A stretch of DNA of 17,230 nt from Chloroflexota bacterium. GTDB taxonomy: Bacteria; Chloroflexota; Limnocylindria; Limnocylindrales; CSP1-4. This document shows positions 6,558 to 14,379 of the stretch, in pieces. Position 1 is the first letter of the stretch. Each line of letters begins with the position of its first letter. The notes below the pieces were generated by a model. It made no database searches. It saw nothing but the letters and a program-made list of their open reading frames with translations, and had not been told where the DNA came from. The stretch covers positions 1 to 17,230 of the forward strand of contig JANYAA010000291.1 in assembly GCA_025355255.1 (NCBI GenBank), in the 5' to 3' direction. The position numbers and the translations under genes were made by a program.

Positions 6558-9263
6558 ATGAATACTGCGTCCCCCGCCCCCCTGCCCACGCGACCCATCG
6601 AGATCGTCCTGCCCATTGAGGGCATGACTTGCGCCTCGTGCGTCAACAGGATCGAGCGCTTCCTCAAGAAGACGCCGGGCGTGGCGGAGGCGGCCGTCAA
6701 CCTGGCCACCGAGAAGGCCACGGTCCTGGTGGACCCGGGCATGGCGGGTCGCGACGAGTTGGTCAAAGCCGTAGAGGCTGCGGGCTACGAGGTCCGCGCC
6801 GAGGCGCCTGCCGCAGTCGCCGGTGCCCAAGCCGCCCAACTGGGCGACGAGATGAGCGCCGAAGACATCGAGCGCGAGAAGGCCCTGCGCGAGACGCTGC
6901 GCCAGTCGGCGGTCGCCATCGGCGCATCGCTCCTGTTCATGGCGGCGATGTTCCTGCCACAGACTGCCGTGTCCATGATGGACATCAACAAGCTGATCCT
7001 CCTGCCTGCCACCGCGCTGCAGGCGTGGGCTGGCGCCCGCTTCTACCGCTCGGCCTGGCGGGCCGGGCGCCATGGCGGGGCCACCATGGACACGCTGGTG
7101 GCAGTGGGCACGAGCGCCGCCTGGGCGTACTCCGCCGTGGTCACGCTCTGGCCGGAGGTGGTCCATCGCGCGGGGCTGCGGACCGAGACGTACTTTGACT
7201 CGGCCACGATCATCCTGGGCCTGATCCTGCTGGGCAAGTGGCTTGAGGGCCGCGCCAAGGGCCGCACCACCGGCGCTATTCGCCGCCTCATCGGCCTCCA
7301 GGCCACCACCGCCCGCCGCATCCGCAACGGGGTGGAGGAGGATGTGGAGCTGGCGCTGGTTGTGCCGGGTGATCTGCTCCGCGTGCGCCCAGGCTACAAG
7401 ATCCCGGTGGACGGCGTGGTGGCCGAGGGCAGCTCAGCCGTTGACGAATCGATGCTTACCGGCGAGCCGATCCCGGCGACGAAGACCGCCGGCGACGAGG
7501 TGATCGGCGCCACGCTCAACACCACGGGCTCGTTCATCATGCGCGCCACGCGCGTGGGCAGGGACACGGCGCTTGCCCGCATCGTGGACCTCGTCCAGCG
7601 CGCGCAGGGGTCCAAGGCCCCCATCCAGCGCATGGCCGACCAGATCAGCGCCGTCTTTGTCCCGGCCGTGCTGGGCGTGGCCGCGCTCACGTTTGCCATC
7701 TGGTTCCTGGCGGGACCCGAGCCGCGCATCACGCTTGCACTCACCGCGTTCATCGGCGTGGTGATCATCGCCTGCCCCTGTGCCATGGGTCTCGCAACGC
7801 CCACGGCCATCATGGTGGGGACGGGCAAGGGCGCCGAAACCGGCATCCTCGTCCGTGGCGGTGAGGCGCTTGAGGCGGCCGGCCGCATCGACACGGTGGT
7901 GCTGGACAAGACCGGCACGCTGACGCTGGGCAAACCCGCCGTGACTGCCATCGTTGCGGCGCAGGGGTTTGACGAGGCGCGCGTGCTGGACCTCGCGGCG
8001 TCTCTCGAGACGGGCTCTGAGCATCCGCTGGGCGAGGCGATCGTCCGACGCGCACGCGAGCAGGAGCTGGGCTTCGCAAAGGCCGAAGGCTTCGAGGCCA
8101 TCGTCGGCCGCGGTGTCAGCGGTGTCATCGACAGCGTGAGCGTCATCGTCGGCAGCCGGCGCCTCCTCGCGGAGCGCGGCGCAGACGTGGCAGCGCTGGA
8201 GGAAGCGGCCGCAGCACAGGCGGCCAACGGCGCCACCGTGGTGTTTGTGGCGGTTGACGGCCAGGCGGCCGGGATGGTCGCCGTGTCTGACCCCGTCAAG
8301 GCGGAGTCCGCCGAAGCCGTGCGCGGCCTGCGCGACGCCGGCCTTGAGGTCTGGCTACTCACCGGGGACGCCCGCGTGACGGCCGAAGCCGTGGCCCGCC
8401 AGGTTGGCATCGACGCCGGCCACGTCATCGCAGAGGTGCTTCCCGAGGACAAGGACGCCGTCATCGAGCGCCTGCAGGCGGAGGGCCACAAGGTGGCCAT
8501 GGTGGGCGACGGGATCAACGACGCCCCGGCGCTGGCCCGCGCGGACCTTGGCGTGGCCATCGGCACCGGTGCGGACGTGGCGATTGAGGCCTCCGACATC
8601 ACGCTGGTTGGCGGCGATCCGCGGCTGGTGGGCTCGGCGATTGCCCTGTCGCGCGCAACCCTGCGCGTCATCCGCCAGAATCTGTTTTGGGCCTTTGCCT
8701 ACAACGTGCTGCTGATCCCCATCGCGATGGGCGTGCTGTACCCGGCATTCGGCGTGACGCTGAACCCGGCGCTGGCCGCGGGCGCCATGGCGCTCTCGTC
8801 CGTGAGCGTGGTGACCAACTCGCTGCGGCTGCGCGGCGTGGATGTGCGGCCCGGGAAGACCGTGCTGCAGCGGCGCGGGCCGCTGGGCGTCGTGCGCGAT
8901 GGCGCCTTCCTGCTCATCGTCGGGGCGATTGGCCTGACGCTGGCTGGGGGTGTGCTGGCGGCGGACGGGGCGATCGATGCGACACTCCCGCGCGTGGCCG
9001 TGAGGGCAACCTCCGGCGGGATGCTCGAGCCTGCCGACATCACGCTCAAAGCTGGCGCCTGGACCGTGGTGGAGCTGCAGAACGGCGACAGCGTGGTTCG
9101 CGACTGGATGGTTGACGGCGTGGCCAACGTGGAGCTGGTGGCGCGCCCGGGGCAAACGGCCCGCGTGCGCGTGGTCCTGGACAAGCCCGGCACCTACACC
9201 GTGATGAGCACGGATGCGAGCGGGCGGTCGATGATGGCGGGGAAGCTCGTCGTTACCCCGTGA
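6558..9263 (+). CDS. copA: Copper-exporting P1B-type ATPase with C-terminal cupredoxin-like extension
   Basis: This 901-aa membrane pump uses ATP to export Cu(I) from the cytoplasm. Domains in order: an N-terminal heavy-metal-associated domain with GMTCASC (Cys25, Cys28); membrane helices; the actuator motif TGEP; the CPC ion site at 406-408; DKTGT with phosphorylated Asp450; the SEHPLG histidine at 489; and GDGINDAP with Asp651. C-terminal helices carry the copper-type YN and [16 protein letters not shown] signatures. Beyond the usual end near residue 760 there are about 140 extra residues: a further membrane segment near 782-803, then a beta-rich domain of about 95 residues resembling cupredoxins. 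That domain lacks the usual His and Cys ligands. The start is at the leaderless ATG at 6558. The 3' end overlaps the convergent methyltransferase gene by 11 bases. Confidence 0.95.
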   Translation: MNTASPAPLPTRPIEIVLPIEGMTCASCVNRIERFLKKTPGVAEAAVNLATEKATVLVDPGMAGRDELVKAVEAAGYEVRAEAPAAVAGAQAAQLGDEMSAEDIEREKALRETLRQSAVAIGASLLFMAAMFLPQTAVSMMDINKLILLPATALQAWAGARFYRSAWRAGRHGGATMDTLVAVGTSAAWAYSAVVTLWPEVVHRAGLRTETYFDSATIILGLILLGKWLEGRAKGRTTGAIRRLIGLQATTARRIRNGVEEDVELALVVPGDLLRVRPGYKIPVDGVVAEGSSAVDESMLTGEPIPATKTAGDEVIGATLNTTGSFIMRATRVGRDTALARIVDLVQRAQGSKAPIQRMADQISAVFVPAVLGVAALTFAIWFLAGPEPRITLALTAFIGVVIIACPCAMGLATPTAIMVGTGKGAETGILVRGGEALEAAGRIDTVVLDKTGTLTLGKPAVTAIVAAQGFDEARVLDLAASLETGSEHPLGEAIVRRAREQELGFAKAEGFEAIVGRGVSGVIDSVSVIVGSRRLLAERGADVAALEEAAAAQAANGATVVFVAVDGQAAGMVAVSDPVKAESAEAVRGLRDAGLEVWLLTGDARVTAEAVARQVGIDAGHVIAEVLPEDKDAVIERLQAEGHKVAMVGDGINDAPALARADLGVAIGTGADVAIEASDITLVGGDPRLVGSAIALSRATLRVIRQNLFWAFAYNVLLIPIAMGVLYPAFGVTLNPALAAGAMALSSVSVVTNSLRLRGVDVRPGKTVLQRRGPLGVVRDGAFLLIVGAIGLTLAGGVLAADGAIDATLPRVAVRATSGGMLEPADITLKAGAWTVVELQNGDSVVRDWMVDGVANVELVARPGQTARVRVVLDKPGTYTVMSTDASGRSMMAGKLVVTP

Positions 9264-9924
9264 GGCCCGGCTTCAGCCGATACACCCAGGCCGTCTTGCG
9301 GTCCTGATCCTCAAGCTCGGTGGTGGTCCGGACCATGTACGAGCCCACCTCGACGAAATCGTCCTTGGGCGTGTAGCGCCGGCCGGGATCGCCCGCCAGC
9401 ACTTCGATGCCCGCCGCGTGGGCGCGCAGCAGCCACGGCCGAACACGCTCCGCCAGACCCTCCGCGTACCAGCAGTCGCCCGCGAGGATCACGTCCGCGT
9501 CGGGCGGCTCGTCGTCCAGCACGTCGCGGCTGGTGATGTTCATGTGTCTGCCCACGGCGCCAAGCGCCTTGGCGTTGAGTTCCATCGCGGCGCAGGCGAA
9601 GGGGTCGATATCGGCTGCGACGGCATGGGCTGCCCCCGCCCCAAGCGCCGCGATAGCGCAAATGCCGGAGCCGGCGGCAAAGTCGAAGACGCGCTTGCCG
9701 GCGACGGCCTCAGGGTGCTCGCGCAGATAGCGGCCAATCGCCAGCCCGCCACCCCAGGCGAAGGCCCAGTACGGCGGGGGCGAATCGTCGTTCTTGGTTT
9801 CCACCTGGACGTCGTGCCAGAGCGGCAGGACCTCCTCGGCGAGGTGGAGGCGGACCTCCTCAAGGCTTGGAACTTGCTGCAGACGCGTATGCCGGAAGAC
9901 GAACGCGCGATGCGGCGATGCCAT
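9253..9924 (-). CDS. Class I SAM methyltransferase, NNT1/ETFB-lysine type
   Basis: This 223-aa cytoplasmic protein resembles the COG3897 group (predicted nicotinamide or protein-lysine N-methyltransferases, NNT1/EFM7/ETFBKMT). The pre-motif [19 protein letters not shown] is diagnostic of the group. It is followed by the SAM-binding motif [21 protein letters not shown], the acidic [20 protein letters not shown] in place of motif IV, and a terminal GDPGRRYTP block. The substrate in bacteria is not settled, so only the methyl-transfer chemistry is claimed. The ATG at 9924 is preceded on its own strand by TAGAGT with 6 bases between, which suggests leaderless transcription. The gene is divergent from the thioesterase gene (42 bases between starts) and convergent with copA, overlapping it by 11 bases. 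Confidence 0.85.
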   Translation of the reverse strand: MASPHRAFVFRHTRLQQVPSLEEVRLHLAEEVLPLWHDVQVETKNDDSPPPYWAFAWGGGLAIGRYLREHPEAVAGKRVFDFAAGSGICAIAALGAGAAHAVAADIDPFACAAMELNAKALGAVGRHMNITSRDVLDDEPPDADVILAGDCWYAEGLAERVRPWLLRAHAAGIEVLAGDPGRRYTPKDDFVEVGSYMVRTTTELEDQDRKTAWVYRLKPGLTG

Positions 9925-9930
9925 GCGCCG

Positions 9931-9936
9931 ACTCTA
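9931..9936 (-). promoter_or_regulatory. Leaderless -10 box of the methyltransferase gene
   Basis: On the minus strand TAGAGT ends 6 bases before the ATG at 9924. That spacing places the transcription start at or next to the first base of the start codon. There is no Shine-Dalgarno. Confidence 0.45.
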
Positions 9937-9953
9937 CGCCATCGTGGCCCGCG

Positions 9954-9959
9954 TACACT
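9954..9959 (+). promoter_or_regulatory. Leaderless -10 box of the thioesterase gene
   Basis: TACACT ends 7 bases before the GTG at 9967, again predicting a transcript that begins at the start codon. It sits back to back with the methyltransferase promoter in a 42-base divergent region. Confidence 0.5.
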
Positions 9960-9966
9960 CCGGTGC

Positions 9967-10467
9967 GTGAGTGATGTGCCCGCCCGCATCGACGTCCCCT
10001 CAGATCCGCGCGACCTTCCCGGGCTGTTCTCCCACCGCTTTGTGGTGGACGTGCGGTTTGGCGACACGGACGCGATGGGCCACGCGAACAACTCGCGGTT
10101 CCTCACGTACTGCGAGTCGGCGCGCATCTCGTACTGGGAGTACGTCACCGGTCAGTCGTTCGCGCTCGTGACGCACGGCGCGCGCGAGTCGCTGATCCTT
10201 GCGGATATCCGCGTGACCTTCCGATCGCCGGCCATGTTTGGCGAGGTGCTCACCGTGGAGTCGCGAGCCACCCGCATCGGCCGCACGTCGTTTGTCATGG
10301 AGCACCGGCTCACGGCGTCCGCCTCGGTCCACGGCGAGGCGCGTCTGGTGGCAACCGCCGAGGACGCCCTCGTGCTGTACGACTACGCGACGGAGCGCCC
10401 GCAGGTGATCCCCGACGACGTGGTTGCACGGCTTGAGGCGCACGAGGGGCGCCGGCTGCGAGGCTGA
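9967..10467 (+). CDS. Acyl-CoA thioesterase, hot-dog fold (4HBT family)
   Basis: This 166-aa protein is of the single hot-dog 4HBT/YbgC type, which hydrolyses acyl-CoA or acyl-ACP thioesters in the cytoplasm. The catalytic motif is VRFGDTDAMGHANNSRFLTY, with the D-x-D-xxx-H-x-N pattern of the 4-hydroxybenzoyl-CoA thioesterase group. It is followed by ARISYWEYV and the strand ILADIRVTFRSPAMFGEVLTV. Length is slightly above the 130-150 aa norm because of a 20-residue N-terminal tail. GTG at 9967 was chosen because TACACT lies 7 bases upstream; longer frames to the left overlap the methyltransferase gene antisense and have no family match. The substrate is unknown. Its location beside the fab genes, converging on them, makes a fatty-acyl substrate plausible. 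Confidence 0.88.
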   Translation: MSDVPARIDVPSDPRDLPGLFSHRFVVDVRFGDTDAMGHANNSRFLTYCESARISYWEYVTGQSFALVTHGARESLILADIRVTFRSPAMFGEVLTVESRATRIGRTSFVMEHRLTASASVHGEARLVATAEDALVLYDYATERPQVIPDDVVARLEAHEGRRLRG

Positions 10468-10603
10468 GTCACACCTGACTCAACGCGGGAAGTCCGTGCG
10501 CGACTCAGCCCGCGAAGCCCGACTTCGGCCCGCGAACCCTGCACCAAGGATGTCCATCTGAGTCAGTACTGAATTCCGGGCCGCGAGCCAGCGCCCCGGG
10601 GCT
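10465..10603. repeat. Convergent intergenic region with TGASTCA cluster
   Basis: Between the thioesterase and fabF stops lie TGAGTCA (10465-10471), TGACTCA (10476-10482), the variant CGACTCA (10501-10507) and TGAGTCA (10559-10565). The first two form a perfect 7-bp hairpin with a CACC loop that overlaps the thioesterase stop. A CGAAG/CTTCG hairpin (10513-10527), two GCCCGCGAA words 20 bp apart (10508, 10528), and the palindrome TCAGTACTGA (10563-10572) follow. There is no T tract, so it is not a standard terminator. Confidence 0.45.
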
Positions 10604-11869
10604 CTACCCCTGCCAGCGCCGAAAGACCGCCACAGCGTTCTGGCCGCCGAAGCCAAACCCGTTGATCGCCACGGTGTCCACCTTGGCTTTGCGGGCCACG
10701 AGCGGCACGTAGTCCAGGTCGCACTCCGGATCGGGTGTGTGCAGGTTGGCCGTGGGGGAGATGACCCCGTCGCGGATCCCGCCGATGGCCGCCAAGGCGG
10801 ACGCGATGCCGGCCGCGCCAACGAGGTGCCCAACCATCGACTTGGGCGAGCTGATCGCGCGCGAGTACGCCGCGGACCCGTACGCCGCCTTGATGGCTTT
10901 GGTCTCGGTGGAGTCGTTGAGCGACGTGGATGTGCCGTGGGCGACGATCCAGTCCACCTCATCCGGCGCCACACCGCTGTTGCGCAGCGCGTTTACCATG
11001 GCGCGGGTCTGGCCGCGGCCCGACGGATCGGGTGCCGAGATGTGGAACGCGTCCGCGGTGAGCGCCCCGCCCAGGATCTCGGCGATGGGCGTGGCACCGC
11101 GCGCAAGCGCATGCTCGGCGGACTCCACAACAACCACGCCCGCGCCCTCGCCCAGGACGAAGCCGTCGCGCGTGAGATCGAAGGGCCGCGAGGCCGTCTC
11201 CGGCGAGTCATTGCGCTTTGACAGCGCCGTCATGTTGGACAGCGCGGCCACGCCCATCGGCACGATCGGCGCCTCAGCACCGCCTGCCAGCACCACATCG
11301 CACTCCCCGGTGGCGATCAGCCGCAGTGCGTCATGGAAGGAGATGACCGATGTGGCGCACGCGGCCACCTGGGTCATGACGGGGCCGGTGATGCCGTACT
11401 CCATGGAGACCATGCAGGCGGCCATCGAGCCCGACAGCGCCGGCACCGCAAACGCGGAGACAAAGCGCGGGCCCTTGTTGTCGTGGGCGTGGGTGCCCTC
11501 GATGATCGATTCGATGCCGCCGCCGCCCGTATTGAGCACCACTCCGACACGGTCCAGCTCGTCGGGGCTCATCGCCGCAAAGTCAATCCCGGACGAGGCC
11601 ACCGCCTCCTTGGCGGCGCCCATCCCGAGATGGATGAACCGGCTCATCCGCCGGGCCATCTTGGGCTCCATCACGGAGCTCACATCAAAGCCCAGAACCT
11701 CCGCGGCAATCCGAACCTCAAACCCGGACGCGTCAAACGCGGTGATGGGCCGCGTGCCCGTCACGCCGTTCTGCAGGTTGCGCCAGTAGGTCTCGAAGTC
11801 GTTGCCGATCGGCATGACCGCGCCCATCCCGGTGATGACGGCGCGGCGCGAGAGGTCGGACGAAGGCAC
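10604..11869 (-). CDS. fabF: 3-oxoacyl-ACP synthase II (first of two paralogues)
   Basis: This 421-aa condensing enzyme of the KAS II (FabF/KasA) family elongates acyl-ACP with malonyl-ACP in type II fatty acid synthesis. The catalytic triad is complete: Cys171 in QVAACATS, His311 in AHGTSTSLND, and His348 with Lys343 in PKSMVGHLVGAAG. GFGFGGQNA near the C-terminus is typical. The start is GTG at 11869, with GAGG about 8 bases upstream on the minus strand. It lies downstream of a second fabF on the same strand but is separated by 126 bases. That gap has its own good -10 box and a repeat array, so it may be transcribed partly on its own. It is an elongating ketosynthase rather than a chain-length factor, since the active Cys is kept. 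Confidence 0.95.
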   Translation of the reverse strand: MPSSDLSRRAVITGMGAVMPIGNDFETYWRNLQNGVTGTRPITAFDASGFEVRIAAEVLGFDVSSVMEPKMARRMSRFIHLGMGAAKEAVASSGIDFAAMSPDELDRVGVVLNTGGGGIESIIEGTHAHDNKGPRFVSAFAVPALSGSMAACMVSMEYGITGPVMTQVAACATSVISFHDALRLIATGECDVVLAGGAEAPIVPMGVAALSNMTALSKRNDSPETASRPFDLTRDGFVLGEGAGVVVVESAEHALARGATPIAEILGGALTADAFHISAPDPSGRGQTRAMVNALRNSGVAPDEVDWIVAHGTSTSLNDSTETKAIKAAYGSAAYSRAISSPKSMVGHLVGAAGIASALAAIGGIRDGVISPTANLHTPDPECDLDYVPLVARKAKVDTVAINGFGFGGQNAVAVFRRWQG

Positions 11870-11907
11870 TGCGGCAGCCTCAGCGAGGGGTTCGTGGACA
11901 GGCGGCG

Positions 11908-11913
11908 ATTGTA
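11908..11913 (-). promoter_or_regulatory. -10 box for the downstream fabF (TACAAT)
   Basis: Minus-strand TACAAT matches the -10 consensus at five of six positions. It is flanked by GGCGG/CCGCC arms. It would give a leader of about 30 bases carrying the GAGG ribosome site of the GTG start at 11869. No matching -35 box is seen. Confidence 0.5.
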
Positions 11914-11945
11914 CCGCCGCGCGGCCCCAGCCTCGTCCGGAGCGG

Positions 11946-12001
11946 CCTGACGCTCAGGTCCTGACGCTCAGGCCCTGACGCTCAGGCCCTGACGCTCAGG
12001 C
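11946..12001. repeat. Four tandem 14-bp hairpin repeats between the fabF genes
   Basis: The unit CCTGACGCTCAGGY occurs four times head to tail without gaps (units start at 11946, 11960, 11974 and 11988). Copies differ only in the last base, T in the first and C in the others. Each unit is itself an inverted repeat, CCTGA-CGC-TCAGG. The last unit supplies the stop codon of the upstream fabF (11996-11998). The array lies 33 bases upstream of the -10 box of the next fabF. Confidence 0.9.
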
Positions 12002-13270
12002 GCCGTCCCAGCGCTTGAAGATGATGGCGCCGTTGTGGCCGCCAAGACCGATGTTGTTCGACAGCGCGTACCGGATCGGCCGTCGCTCGGTCTCGGTGGT
12101 CACCCAGAGGTCGCAGTCCGGATCAAACTCGGAGTAGTTGATGGTCGCGGGCTGCACCTGCTCGGCCACGGACAGCACGGTCGCCACCGCCTCGAAGCCG
12201 CCGGCGGCGCCCATCATGTGGCCCGTCATCGACTTGGTGCCCGTGATCGCGATGGAGCGGCGGTCGCGCGAGGCACGCTCGCCAAACACGGTCCAGATCG
12301 CCTCGGCCTCGCGCTTGTCGCCCACCGGCGTTGAGGTGCCGTGCGGGTTGATCAGGTCGATCTCCTCGGCCGGCACGCCGCGACGCTGGAGGGAGTTGCG
12401 CATCGCGCGGGCGGCGCCGGAGCCGTGATCGGACGGCTGGATCATGTCCCAGCCATCGGCCGTGGCGGCGTAGCCCACCACCTCGGCGTAGATGTGGGCG
12501 CCGCGCGCCTTGGCCATCTCCATGTCCTCGAGCAGCAGCGCGCCTGCGCCCTCGCCCAGGACAAAGCCGTCGCGGGTGCGGTCGAAGGGCCGGCTGGTGT
12601 CGGCCATCGGGTAGCCGGGCCGCGGCGAGCCGAGCCCGCGCATGTTGCCAAAGCCCGCGTGGGCTACTTCGATGAGCGGCATCTCGGCGGAGCCCGCGAT
12701 CACGGTGTGGACGTCGCCGCGGCGGATCAGCTCGGACGCCTCCCCCACGCAGTTGGTGCCCGTGGAGCACGCCGTGACCACGCAGATGTTGTGGCCGATG
12801 GCGCCGGTCTCAATCGCGATCATGCCCGACGTGGAGTCCACCAGACCGTTGGCGATAAACGTGGGCGGGACGCGGTCAGCACCCTTGTGCTCAAGCACCT
12901 TGTGGCTGGCGATCATCAGCTCCTGCCCGCCCGCACCGGTGCCGAAGACCACGCCGACGTCCTCGCGGTTGCTGTCGGTGATCTCAAAGCCAGCATCGCG
13001 GAGCGCCTGCTTCGCTGCGGCCACGCCGTACCACATGGCGGACTCGGAGCGGCGGACCGCTTTGGCGTCCATCCAGTCGGTCGCCGTGAAGTTGCGGACC
13101 TCGCCCGCGACCTTGTGGTCGTACTGGGTGGGGTCAAACTTCGTGATCGTCGTCAGGCCCGAGACGCCGGCCTGGAGGTTGGCCCAGACGGTGTCCTTGT
13201 CGTTGCCGATGGGGCTGATGACGCCGACACCGGTGACGGCGACGCGGCGGGTGTAGTCGGGCTGGCGCAC
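11996..13270 (-). CDS. fabF: 3-oxoacyl-ACP synthase II (second of two paralogues)
   Basis: This 424-aa KAS II family ketosynthase is a paralogue of the gene just downstream. Catalytic residues are intact: Cys168 in VVTACSTGTN, His310 in NPHGTSTPVGD, and His351 with Lys346 in GTKSMTGHMMGAAGG. The start RRVAVTGVGVISPIGND is standard for FabF. GTG at 13270 has AGAGGA about 8 bases upstream. It follows fabD by 26 bases on the same strand, so the two are cotranscribed. There is no acpP between them, unlike the classical fabD-fabG-acpP-fabF or mycobacterial fabD-acpM-kasA-kasB order. The two ketosynthases may differ in acyl chain-length preference, as KasA and KasB do; this is inference. Confidence 0.95.
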   Translation of the reverse strand: MRQPDYTRRVAVTGVGVISPIGNDKDTVWANLQAGVSGLTTITKFDPTQYDHKVAGEVRNFTATDWMDAKAVRRSESAMWYGVAAAKQALRDAGFEITDSNREDVGVVFGTGAGGQELMIASHKVLEHKGADRVPPTFIANGLVDSTSGMIAIETGAIGHNICVVTACSTGTNCVGEASELIRRGDVHTVIAGSAEMPLIEVAHAGFGNMRGLGSPRPGYPMADTSRPFDRTRDGFVLGEGAGALLLEDMEMAKARGAHIYAEVVGYAATADGWDMIQPSDHGSGAARAMRNSLQRRGVPAEEIDLINPHGTSTPVGDKREAEAIWTVFGERASRDRRSIAITGTKSMTGHMMGAAGGFEAVATVLSVAEQVQPATINYSEFDPDCDLWVTTETERRPIRYALSNNIGLGGHNGAIIFKRWDGA

Positions 13271-13296
13271 GGGTGAGGTCCTCTCGCGGGGTGTGG

Positions 13297-14277
13297 CTAG
13301 TAGCTGGCGTCCACGGACGCCGCATCGGCGAACGGGACATTGAGCCGGTCGGCGGCTGCGGGATCGTCCAGGGCGATCGTCACGGCGTCCGCAACGATGC
13401 GCTTGATCAGCCCCGTGAGGACACGACCGGGGCCAATCTCGATAAATGTGGTCACGCCCCGCTCGTGCATCGCCTGCACGGCGACAACCCAGTCCACGCC
13501 CGTGGTCAGGTGGTTGACGAGCTCCGCGCGCCAGGCGTCGGCGGTGGTGATCAGCGCGGCATCGGCATTAGCCAGCAGCGGCGTGTGCGGGTCGCGGAAC
13601 GTGATGCCGCCCAGGACCTTGGCCATGCCGTCGGCCGCCTCCGCCATGAGCGGGGAGTGCGCGGCAACGCTCACCGGGAGCTCGATTGCGCGCTTCGCAC
13701 CCAGCGTCTTCGCGATGCCGAGGGCGGCCTCCACGGCCGCACGCTCGCCCGACACCACAACCTGGCCCGGTGAGTTCCTGTTGGCGACACCGAAGATGCC
13801 GAAGGCCGATGCCTGCTGCACCAATTCCGGCAGCTTGGCGTCGTCAAGGCCGATGAGGGCGGCCATGCGGCCCTCTCGCCCGGCGCCCGACGTCTGCATC
13901 AGCGTGCCGCGGGTGCGGACGAGGCGGACGGCATCGGCGAGGTCAAGAGCGCCCGCCGCCACGAGCGCCGTGTACTGGCCCATCGAGTGGCCCGCGGCAA
14001 ACGCCGGCGCCGGCACGTCCACGCCAAGTGCGGCCCAGCGCTCGCGGACGGCTGCGAGGTAGGCAATGGAAGCCGCGAGCAGCGCCGGCTGGCTGTTCTC
14101 GGTGCGGTTGAGGTCCTCCTCGGGGCCCTCCCACGCGAGACGGCTGATCGGCTCGCCAAGGGCGTCATCGGCGGTGGCGAAGACGGCGGCGGCAGCGTGC
14201 GAGCTCTCGGCGAGGGCGCGACCCATCCCGACGAACTGACTGCCCTGACCCGGGAAGACAAACGCGATCTGACTCAT
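13297..14277 (-). CDS. fabD: Malonyl-CoA:ACP transacylase
   Basis: This 326-aa enzyme loads malonyl groups from malonyl-CoA onto acyl carrier protein, supplying extender units to the two ketosynthases that follow. It begins MSQIAFVFPGQGSQ, the family N-terminus. The nucleophile Ser98 lies in GHSMGQY (usually GHSLGEY). Arg123, which binds the malonyl carboxylate, is in RTRGTLMQ, and catalytic His207 is in VAAHSPLM. Length is normal. The ATG at 14277 was chosen over an upstream in-frame start because the family motif begins here and minus-strand TACGCT ends 7 bases upstream, predicting a leaderless message. The gene is divergent from a MarR-family regulator, and fabF follows 26 bases downstream. 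Confidence 0.95.
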   Translation of the reverse strand: MSQIAFVFPGQGSQFVGMGRALAESSHAAAAVFATADDALGEPISRLAWEGPEEDLNRTENSQPALLAASIAYLAAVRERWAALGVDVPAPAFAAGHSMGQYTALVAAGALDLADAVRLVRTRGTLMQTSGAGREGRMAALIGLDDAKLPELVQQASAFGIFGVANRNSPGQVVVSGERAAVEAALGIAKTLGAKRAIELPVSVAAHSPLMAEAADGMAKVLGGITFRDPHTPLLANADAALITTADAWRAELVNHLTTGVDWVVAVQAMHERGVTTFIEIGPGRVLTGLIKRIVADAVTIALDDPAAADRLNVPFADAASVDASY

Positions 14278-14284
14278 CCGGTGG

Positions 14285-14290
14285 AGCGTA
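14285..14290 (-). promoter_or_regulatory. Leaderless -10 box of the fabD operon
   Basis: Minus-strand TACGCT ends 7 bases before the fabD ATG and there is no Shine-Dalgarno. It faces the marR promoter across a short divergent region. Confidence 0.45.
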
Positions 14291-14306
14291 CCCGCGATTT
14301 GCGGCC

Positions 14307-14358
14307 TTCCCGGCGGAATCAATGCAGGGCTGCATGGAGCTGTTCCCGGCGGTACCCT
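14307..14358. promoter_or_regulatory. Divergent fabD/marR control region with palindrome
   Basis: ATGCA-GGGC-TGCAT (14322-14335) is a perfect 5-bp inverted repeat with a 4-base spacer, a form and size typical of MarR-family operators. It overlaps the -35 position of the marR promoter, whose -10 is TACCCT at 14353-14358 (spacing 17 from 14335). A direct repeat TTCCCGGCGG occurs at 14307-14316 and 14343-14352, flanking the palindrome. This is consistent with one regulator controlling both directions. Confidence 0.45.
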
Positions 14359-14379
14359 CGGAGGCGTGAGGATCCAGCC

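Noticed and set aside
4917..7166. 749-codon minus-strand frame
   Set aside because: Antisense shadow of lysA and copA with low-complexity composition and no domain signatures.
11946..12001. CRISPR array
   Set aside because: The repeats are 14 bp, palindromic and directly adjacent with no unique spacers and no cas genes.
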